Assembly (NCBI GenBank): GCA_037039925.1
Contig: JAXRKP010000687.1
Coordinates: 10,001 to 74,000 of the forward strand
DNA: 64,000 nt
Direction: 5' to 3'
Source of the DNA: Doris montereyensis
Lineage: Eukaryota; Mollusca; Gastropoda; Nudibranchia; Dorididae
Below, in pieces: positions 57,445 through 64,000 of this stretch (position 1 is the first letter of the stretch; each line of letters begins with the position of its first letter). The notes under the pieces were generated by a model. The model worked only from the letters and a program-made list of their open reading frames with translations, was not told where the DNA came from and made no database searches. The position numbers and the translations under genes are program-made.

Positions 57445-59628
57445 ATCTTCTTATTTGAACTTTTCCCCTGCTTTTTAAGTTGTAGCATCAGTTGCCGAAG
57501 AGTGGTTAGGCTGCCATATTGGGGATCATGAGGTCCTGGGTTTGAATCCTAGCAAAGTTAGGTCTGATATTGTGTTCCTTGGGAAAGACACTTAACACAC
57601 GTTTTCCCCACTCAACCCAGGTGCAAATGGGTACAAGCACTAGCTTGGGAGTAAAAATCTTCGTCAGACTAGCGTCCTGTTCAGGAGGTGATTATCATCG
57701 TCTGTTCCGCTTCACACTATTGAAACCGGGATAAAGTCTGGCTCTGTGGGTCGTAATGACCTTGAAGGCACTTTCCTTTTTCTACTTTTTCAGTTGTCTA
57801 CATTGCCAATTATATATATATATATATAGATACGGTGGAACGTCTCTAATGGGAAACCCGGTCAATCGGGGAAGAAATGACACAAACAGAATCTGCATCT
57901 GTTGGTGGTTGTGTGATAACAGTGCCCGGTCATCTGCAAAGTCAAGATCATCTAGATGGGTCCATAATGTCCACTGAATACCATTTCTTCTTCCTGCTGT
58001 TGTTTCTTTCATAAGCCAGTCAATTGCTAGAATAAAGAGGAATGGTGATAGTAGGCAACCTTGTCTTACACCTGTTTTTATTTCAAAGCTGTCTGTAAGT
58101 TGTCTATTATGTAAAATCTTGAAATTAGTGCCATTGTACATCTTTTTTGTTAGGTTGACTATTTTCTGGGGTATACCTGTTATGTATACGATGTGGCAAC
58201 TGTCGGTTCGACAACCCTACAATGTCTGTATTGTTTTTCAGGTGAGAGCAAAATCTTGTTACAGCCAAAGACCACAGAGGAAGTAGCAAACATCATGAAG
58301 TATTGTCATGGTCGTAATCTGGCTGTGGTTCCTCAAGGTGGCAACACTGGCCTGGTAGGGGAAGCGTTCCCGTGTTTGATGAAGTCATCCTGTCAACAAG
58401 GTTGATGAATAACATTATCAACGTGGATCCCGTCTCAGGTGAGTTTTTTAAAATTTGTTTTGATCTACCCACACCCACAATTAAGGTGATCTCTGTTTTG
58501 TTGTTGTTGAAGATTTATAATTGTGCCCGGACTGCCTTGTAAACAGTTGAAGGATCTTTAATATACACAGAGTGTTGTGATCTGCATATGGGACCTCCTT
58601 TTTATCGTCCGTCTCCGATAGGACTAGGTTTCAATCCACCTACCTGGACCAGGGGGTTAGATTTTATTTGAAAAAGCTTGAGAACATTTTTTCAACAATT
58701 TATTATTATTATTATCATTGTTGATTTTGTTGTTGTTGATTTGTTGTTGTTGTTGTTGTTGTTGTTCTTCTTCTTCTTCTTCTTCTTCTTCTTCTTCTTC
58801 TTCTTCTTCTTCTTCTTCTTCTTCTTCTTCTTCTTGTTGTTCTTCTTCTTATTGTTCAAGTTATTTGTATTATTGTTATTATTATTTTTATTGTCATTGT
58901 TTATTATTATATCAGGAAACCTTGTGTGCCAGGCTGGATGTATTTTAGAGAATTTAGACAGACACGTGCAGGAGTTTGATTTGACCATGCCCCTAGACCT
59001 CGGTGCCAAGGGAAGTTGTCACATCGGGGGAAATGTTTCCACCAATGCTGGTGGCATCCGTCTCCTTCGATACGGATCTTTGCATGGCTCTGTTTTGGGC
59101 CTTGAGGTGGTGAGTTGCTATGCCTTAGAGAATGTGAGTCACTTCTCAAACCAGGAGAGACGGAGAGAAACGTAAATGTGCCCGATATGTTTCACTCTTG
59201 TCAATCTATCCGTATATCTGTTTGTCTACCTGCGTATATATCTATGACATTTATCTATCTATGTAGCAATCTATCCATATATCTGTTTGTCTGCCTGCAT
59301 ATATATCTATGACATTTATCTATCTATGTAGCAATCTATCCATATATCTGTTTGTCTGCCTGCGTATATATCTATGACATTTATCTATCTATGTAGCAAT
59401 CTATCCATATATCTGTTTGTCTACCTGCGTATATATCTATGACATTTATCTATCTATGTAGCAATCTATCCATATATCTGTTTGTCTGCCTGCATATATA
59501 TCTGCCTGCGTATATATCTATGACATTTATTTATCTATGTAGCAATCTATCCATATATCTGTTTGTCTGCCCAGCTCATCTGTTCGGATCATCGGACGTG
59601 ACTCTATCTATCTATCTATCTATCTATT

Positions 59629-59690
<62 letters not shown>

Positions 59691-62600
59691 ATATATATTT
59701 ATTTATCTTAATCTATCTATCTAACTATCTATCTATCTATTTATCAATCTATATTTCTATTTATCTGTCCACATTTGTTTATCTATCTGTATATATATAT
59801 CTATTTATCTTGTCTGCCACAACGTCTGACTAAGATACATGCAGTATTTTGATTCTAACTTTTAGGTAATTATGATAACAATCTTGAAATGACATATAAA
59901 TAACCTTTATTCAATTGTTTAGTTTTTAAGCTTTTTGTGGCTGTTGTTGCTGAAAATTTGGTGTACTCTCTGACTGACGCAGGTATTACCAAATGGAGAT
60001 GTTGTAGATTGTCTGAGCCCTTTGAGGAAGGACAACACTGGCTACGACTTGAAGCAGTTATTTATAGGATCGGAAGGCACCCTGGGCATCATCACTGGGG
60101 TGTCTATACTGTGTCCTCAAAGGCCAAAAGCAGTCAATGTAGCTTTGTTAGGTAATCATCTTTATCATTTGATTCAAAGTAGAAATTTCATCAATGTTAT
60201 GATGGGTTATGTAGATCTAGTGGGAATGGTCTTTTTCGTTCTGTTTTTCTGTTTTTTTTCATGAAGTATTGAAATGTTAGCAAGAAAGAGAGATGCTAAT
60301 GAATGCATGGGAGAAATTAAAAATGAAGATAACGTAATGTCAAAGAATTGTGTCTTTTTGGAAAATAGTGTTTTAACCCCGTATCTTATCCATCTTAACT
60401 CTTTGAGTGGCAAAAAAGTTATTACGCCATGCCGAAAGTCTGGAATTCTCTCCCCAAACACTTAAGAGAAATAAAATCAACTGAGACATTTAAGAAAAAA
60501 ACTTAAAACCCACCTGTTTTCCACGCAGCCATAAAACCCACACAGATTCATATTTCTCACTGCTGGCATAAATATAGTTCAATGATGTCAACTGCCTGTT
60601 GTATTATATTATCATCCTATGTTTTTAAATATGTTTGTTCTGCGTAACGTGTATTTTTGCATTGGTGTGTGTAAATTATATACGCACATGTCTTGAGTTA
60701 CAATGTTTATCCATGTTTGACTTTGACCACCCTGAGCTTGATATATATCAGGGTGGGCGCTATACAAGAACTGTTTTTATTATTATTATTACTAAAGCTA
60801 GGTCTGACATTGTGTTCCTTGGTAAAGACACTCTGCGCGCATTTCCCCACTCGTCTCAGGTGAAAATAGGTACAAGCACTAGCTTGGGAATAAAATCCTG
60901 CATCATGCTACTGTCCTGTCCAGGAGGTCATTATTGTTATCTGTTCTGCTTTGTGCTATAGAAACAGGGATATGGTCCGGTTGTATGGACCATATTGGCA
61001 TTGTAGGAATTTCTTTTTTTCCCATGTCAGATTCCTTCTATCCCATAAGAATGACACATTTCAAAGGCACGTATAACATTGCTAAGCATTGAGTGCCAAT
61101 TGCCAATCTGTCAGTGATTCCGTTAGGTCGTTCTATGCCAAACATTTCCTTGATTTTGCCCGTTTTGTACCCTTAGTGTTTTAGATGTGATATGAGTTTC
61201 TCTTGTTGAATAGTATACATGATACACCCCTAGATCATACACATACACTGATAAAGAAACTGTAATGTGAGCCAACGCATAAGGTCCTGTGCTCTTCCTC
61301 TGCTTAAAAACGTTGTCGGTTGGTGGGCTGCTCCTGGCTGATGCCGCTGCATCTTTCCTTTCACTCTTTCACTTGTCTTTCGTTTTGCCACTTCCCCTTG
61401 ATTCATCCTGAGATCACCGCACATGGGGTGGGGGTGGATGAAATAAATAAAAAAATAAATAAATCTGTTTTAAACATACAGAGAGAAAAGAAAATGGACA
61501 ATTTTTTTCATGTGAATACACAAATCTCTTTCTGTCATCACACCCGCAGGTTGTGAGTCCTTTCAACGTGTGTTGGATATTTTCAAGTCCTGTAGGGCTC
61601 AGCTGGGAGAGATTCTGTCCGCTTTTTGAGTTCTTGGATTCCGAGTCGATGACGCTGGTGAAGGAAAACCTGAAGCTGACCTGTCCGCTGTCCGACTACC
61701 CGTTTATGTTCTGATAGAGAGCAGCGGCTCAAACGGAAGCCACGACCAGGAGAAGCTGATGGCTTACCTGCAGGCAGTGATGGAGAGTGGAGAAGCTCTG
61801 GACGGAACATTGGCCACGGACGGAACCAAAATACGGGTGAGTTTGGCAGTCGGCCGTGTGCAGTGAGTGGATGGAATGCAGGTTGCAGGAATTTCTGATT
61901 AGGAATAATAAGAAGATTCATGTAACTCAGCATTTTGAATGCTTTGCTGTGTTATTTTTTATTTAGCTTTTTGGCTTTTTCAAAATTTTATCATGTATTT
62001 AAAAAAGAGAATTTATTTGATTTGTTTTGTTTCTTTTCACTGTAATCCAACTTTTTTATTTTTTTATTTAAGAAATTGTTTTCGTATTTCTTTCTTTCCT
62101 TATGTATTTCTTTCTTTATTGAATTATTTGTTTGTTTTTATATTGATTTTTTTTTACATTCATGCCCTGCTCCTTGTTTTATTTCATGGTTCTGAGTGAG
62201 TGACCCTTAAGACCCTTATGGAAAATTTTTCACAGCATGCTAGTCGTCTGTCACAGGGTTTTATCCTCACGCTGTTGTTAGTACTTATTTGCACCTGGTT
62301 TGAGGGGGGAAAATGCATGTTAAGTGTCTTTCCCCAAGGAACACTACATTGGCCCATGCCATTACGGTCCCTGGAGCTGGAGCTTATCCCGGTTTCTATA
62401 ATAACAGGTGATAATAATCACCTCCTGGACAGGACGCTAGTCTGACGCAGGTTTTTAGTCTCAAGCTAATACTTATTACCATTTGCACCTGGGTAGAGTG
62501 GGGAAAATGTGTGTGTTAAGTGTCATTCCAAGGGAACACTTCATCGGAACTAGTTTTTGTTAGGATTCGAACTCGGGATCTCATGATACCCAGTCCGGCA

Positions 62601-63617
62601 GTCTAACCACTAAGCCACTGATGTCGCCAATATTTTTTTATGAGGCTTATTATGTTTGTTTAACACTTTCCACGCCGGGGATTTTTTCCTGTATACGCAG
62701 TACATTTTAGGAGTGAAAACGTTTATGCCAATGACTTTACAATGATCGCCACATTTGGTGGACGGACAGGGTAATGAAAAAAATCTCATCGTAGTATTTT
62801 CTTTAATTTTTGTGTGTTTTTTTCTTCTTCTTCAGCATATCTGGGGCCTGCGAGAACGCTGTGCTGAAGCTCTCATGGTGGACGGTTACTGCTACAAATA
62901 CGACGTGTCTCTGCCTTTGAGTTCCTATTACGACCTAGCCCGTGATATGAGAGAACGGCTAAAGGATGTCGTCATCAGGACTGTGGCCTATGGTCATGTT
63001 GGTGACGGTAAGTGTGTTTGAGTTTGTTTTTGCTGTGGTTGATGTTCTGTGGGCTCTTGCCAAAGCTGTACCGCTTCTTTCCAGTTCTTAATTAAAAAGA
63101 TTAATTTTTTTCCATTTACGTTGTCTAAGTTTTGGTTGGGCAGTTAGCCTGCTTTCCTTTCACTCTTTCGCTTATCTTTCCTCTTGCTATTACTTCTTTA
63201 TTCATACTGAGATCACCACATGTGATGGACGGGATGAATTTCACTGGAGAAAAAAAAACAACCCAAAGGCATCAGTAGCTTAGCAGTAATAGCATTGGGC
63301 TTACGAGTGTAAGATCATGGAATTCTATGTTTGAATTCTGGCAGCATTAAATTAGGTATGACGTTATGTTTTTTTTGAAAAGATGATGCATTTTCCTGAC
63401 TAGATCCATATACAAATGAACACCAGTGTCAGCTGCAGTGTAGATAGAACCTGCGACAGACTAGTATCCAGTCGCAAAAAGCGGAGTATTGGGACCCATT
63501 CTGATTCAAGCTATAGAAACCAGGATGAGCCCCAGTTCTATGGGCTGTTATGGCCTTGAAGGCATTTTATCATTATTATTGTTATTATTATTATTATCAT
63601 TATCATCATCATCATCA

Positions 63618-63684
<67 letters not shown>

Positions 63685-64000
63685 TATTATCATTATTATG
63701 ATTATTTTTAAAAGGCGGCCTCACCTGGTCATTTTTACCTTGCCTGGTTTTTGTTTTTCTTTCCCCAAAGGTAACCTCCACCTCAATTTCACCACACCCA
63801 AGTACGACGACACGGCCATGAATCTCATCGAACCTTTCATCTACGACTGGGTGGCCAAACACCGAGGCAGCATCAGCGCCGAGCACGGTCTAGGCTTCAA
63901 GAAAAGAAATTTCATCTACCGCAGCAAAACTGACGCGGCAGTCTCTCTCATGGCAACTTTGAAAACAGCAATAGATCCGAAAGGCATTCTGAATCCCTAC
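56590..64000 (+). CDS. D2HGDH: D-2-hydroxyglutarate dehydrogenase, 7 exons, C-terminus beyond window
   Basis: A mitochondrial FAD enzyme that oxidises D-2-hydroxyglutarate to 2-oxoglutarate and passes electrons to ETF. The seven exons listed give about 480 residues; the human protein has 521. The N-terminus is Ser/Arg-rich without acidic residues, as expected for a mitochondrial presequence. The FAD-binding PCMH domain shows [32 protein letters not shown] and [13 protein letters not shown]. The C-terminal domain shows [30 protein letters not shown] and [11 protein letters not shown]. The two His of GHVGDGNLH and the Glu of SAEHG correspond to the metal-binding residues of the family. The last visible residues, DPKGILNPY, lie a few codons before the usual end. 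Exon 2 has one and exon 5 two single-base frame errors, all in homopolymers. Mitofusin ends 19 kb upstream on the same strand. Confidence 0.97.
57320..57445. repeat. (CTGT)n and (CT)n tracts
   Basis: CTGT tetranucleotides at 57328-57362 followed by CT-rich sequence to 57445, in D2HGDH intron 1. Confidence 0.95.
57484..57785 (+). mobile_element. SINE family A copy, full length
   Basis: A-box-like GCCGAAGAGTGGTTAGGC, B box GGGTTTGAATCC at 57538-57549, CTCAACCCAGGTGCAAATGG, CAGACTAGCGTCCTG, GTTCCGCTTCACACTATTG and an AAGGCACTTTCCTTTTT end. It is the best reference copy for the family and lies in D2HGDH intron 1. Confidence 0.92.
57833..58165 (-). mobile_element. LINE RT fragment in D2HGDH intron 1
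   Basis: The minus-strand frame contains [30 protein letters not shown] and [17 protein letters not shown]. The motifs GVRQGCxLSP and FADD are RT motifs 4 and 5. It is a different family from the LINE at 45955. Confidence 0.85.
58242..58438 (+). CDS. D2HGDH: D2HGDH exon 2
   Basis: Acceptor TTGTTTTTCAG. Encodes [20 protein letters not shown] and [18 protein letters not shown]. One G is missing from the G-run at 58358-58361, after which [20 protein letters not shown] and VDPVS follow. Donor CTCAG|GTGAGT. Confidence 0.95.
58445..58680 (-). mobile_element. SINE family B copy, inverted, lacking the head
   Basis: ATCTACCCACACCCACAATT and AAGGTGATCTCTG (tail complement), AGTGTTGTGATCTGCATATG, then GGACTAGGTTTCAATCCACC. 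The tRNA-like head is missing. It begins a few bases after D2HGDH exon 2. Confidence 0.85.
58700..58910. repeat. (TTG)n/(TTC)n/(TTA)n compound microsatellite
   Basis: TTATTA, TTGTTG, then TTC from about 58766 to 58834, then TTGTTC and TTATTA, ending immediately before the exon 3 acceptor at 58915. It therefore supplies the polypyrimidine context of that intron. Confidence 0.95.
58916..59109 (+). CDS. D2HGDH: D2HGDH exon 3 (FAD-binding core)
   Basis: Encodes [60 protein letters not shown] and LEV. No frame break. Donor GAGGTG|GTGAGT. Confidence 0.97.
59205..59580. repeat. 65-bp tandem repeat, five to six copies
   Basis: Units contain GTAGCAATCTATCCATATAT, CTGTTTGTCTGCCTGC and TATCTATGACATTTATC, with exact 65-bp spacing, in D2HGDH intron 3. 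Confidence 0.95.
59600..59815. repeat. (CTAT)n microsatellite
   Basis: TATC tetranucleotides, pure for about 90 bases (59604-59690), then degenerate. The 65-bp array upstream is built of similar words and may derive from it. Confidence 0.95.
59983..60151 (+). CDS. D2HGDH: D2HGDH exon 4
   Basis: Acceptor TGACGCAG. Encodes [40 protein letters not shown] and [16 protein letters not shown]. No frame break. Donor TTAG|GTAATC. Confidence 0.97.
60395..60790 (+). mobile_element. CR1-like LINE 3' end in D2HGDH intron 4
   Basis: The coding end reads [20 protein letters not shown] and, after one base lost from an A-run, [10 protein letters not shown] and stop. WNSLPxxLR followed by FKxxLKTHLF is the standard C-terminal signature of CR1/L2-type LINEs. 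The 3' UTR ends with GGGCGCTATACAAGAACTG and (TTA)n, the usual 3' tail type of those elements. Confidence 0.88.
60790..61012 (+). mobile_element. SINE family A copy, 5'-truncated
   Basis: AAAGCTAGGTCTGACATTGT, CACTAGCTTGGGAATAAAA, GCTTTGTGCTATAGAAACAG. It directly abuts the LINE 3' tail. Confidence 0.82.
61315..61465 (+). mobile_element. Repeat family C copy
   Basis: CTTTCACTCTTTCACTTGTC, TTCATCCTGAGATCACCGC and GGGGTGGATGAAATAAATAA, in D2HGDH intron 4. Confidence 0.75.
61550..61836 (+). CDS. D2HGDH: D2HGDH exon 5
   Basis: Acceptor CACACCCGCAG. Encodes [20 protein letters not shown], then [38 protein letters not shown] and [13 protein letters not shown]. There is one extra T in the run at 61623-61627 and one missing T at 61703-61705. 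Donor CGG|GTGAGT. Confidence 0.95.
61837..62224 (+). other. Start of D2HGDH intron 5, nothing assigned
   Basis: T-rich intron sequence without repeat or gene signal. Confidence 0.5.
62225..62400 (-). mobile_element. SINE family A copy, inverted (first of two)
   Basis: GCACCTGGTTTGAGGGGGGA, AAGTGTCTTTCCCCAAGG, then GGAGCTGGAGCTTATCCCGG. The tail of a second copy begins where this one's head should be. Confidence 0.75.
62365..62625 (-). mobile_element. SINE family A copy, inverted (second of two)
   Basis: CACCTCCTGGACAGGACGC, TTTGCACCTGGGTAGAGTGG, B-box complement GATTCGAACTCGGGATC and head complement AACCACTAAGCCACTGATG. Tandem or nested with the preceding copy. Confidence 0.82.
62660..62785. 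mobile_element. Possible piggyBac end fragment joined to a family C tail
   Basis: TTAACACTTTCCACGCCGG resembles the terminal repeat of piggyBac element 1 (TTAACACTTTGCGTGCC). About 80 bases later CGCCACATTTGGTGGACGG is a family C tail. No second end is found before exon 6. Confidence 0.4.
62836..63007 (+). CDS. D2HGDH: D2HGDH exon 6
   Basis: Acceptor TTCTTCTTCTTCAG. Encodes [40 protein letters not shown] and [10 protein letters not shown], including the first metal-binding His. No frame break. Donor GACG|GTAAGT. Confidence 0.97.
63130..63250 (+). mobile_element. Repeat family C copy
   Basis: CCTTTCACTCTTTCGCTTAT, TCATACTGAGATCACCACA and GATGGACGGGATGAATTTC, in D2HGDH intron 6. Confidence 0.75.
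63262..63562 (+). mobile_element. SINE family A copy, diverged
   Basis: AGGCATCAGTAGCTTAGCAG head, TATGTTTGAATTCTGGCAGC B-box region, GACTAGTATCCAGTCGC, AAGCTATAGAAACCAGGATG and GGCCTTGAAGGCATTT end. Confidence 0.8.
63563..63705. repeat. (TTA)n/(TCA)n microsatellite
   Basis: ATT/ATC trinucleotides directly following the 3' end of the SINE A copy, so it may have expanded from the SINE tail. Confidence 0.96.
63771..64000 (+). CDS. D2HGDH: D2HGDH exon 7, partial
   Basis: Acceptor TTTCCCCAAAG. Encodes [40 protein letters not shown] and [11 protein letters not shown], ending DPKGILNPY at the window edge. It holds the second metal-binding His and the Glu of SAEHG. The stop codon lies just outside. 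Confidence 0.97.

Overview
This is a 64-kb piece of an AT-rich, repeat-dense animal nuclear genome. The genes are split by GT-AG introns of 0.3 to 5 kb, and tRNA-derived SINEs, LINE fragments, DNA-transposon remnants and very long microsatellites fill the space between exons. Intron-rich conserved genes plus these repeat types suggest a marine invertebrate, most likely a lophotrochozoan such as a mollusc. The species is inference; nothing in the sequence fixes it. There are no prokaryotic operons, CRISPR arrays or phage genes.

Two genes can be assigned with confidence, both on the + strand. (1) A mitofusin (outer-mitochondrial-membrane fusion GTPase) has coding exons from 15758 to 37391. (2) D-2-hydroxyglutarate dehydrogenase (D2HGDH, mitochondrial FAD enzyme) starts at 56590 and runs off the right edge a few codons before its expected end. 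A third gene is represented only by a probable last exon at 1070-1166. Both named proteins act at mitochondria, but the sequence gives no sign that they are co-regulated.

Layout. 1-1.5 kb: last intron, last exon and 3' end of an unrecognised gene. 1.5-15 kb: intergenic, with long (TAA)n and (GA)n tracts, an I-clade-like LINE with endonuclease, RT and RNase H (minus strand), two internally deleted piggyBac-type elements (one inserted inside a LINE reading frame), and a rearranged LINE copy. 15-37.4 kb: mitofusin, whose introns hold hAT and foldback MITEs, SINEs and at least eight tandem arrays. 37.4-56.6 kb: intergenic, with three minisatellites, a hAT MITE, a long-TIR MITE, a 3.2-kb LINE with repeated 5' units, and a 4.3-kb satellite of about 26-bp units. 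56.6-64 kb: D2HGDH with SINEs and LINE pieces in its introns.

Many mitofusin exons, and two D2HGDH exons, read correctly only if single bases are gained or lost, mostly in homopolymers. Splice sites and catalytic motifs are intact. This fits uncorrected long-read assembly better than pseudogenes, but it cannot be settled from this window. About 40 residues expected after the mitofusin GTPase domain were not found. I found no convincing new multi-gene system. The most unusual items are the 26-bp satellite, the intronic array that repeats a splice-acceptor-like motif, the reconstructible piggyBac insertion sites, the LINE 5' monomer array and the 3' tail motif shared between SINE families.
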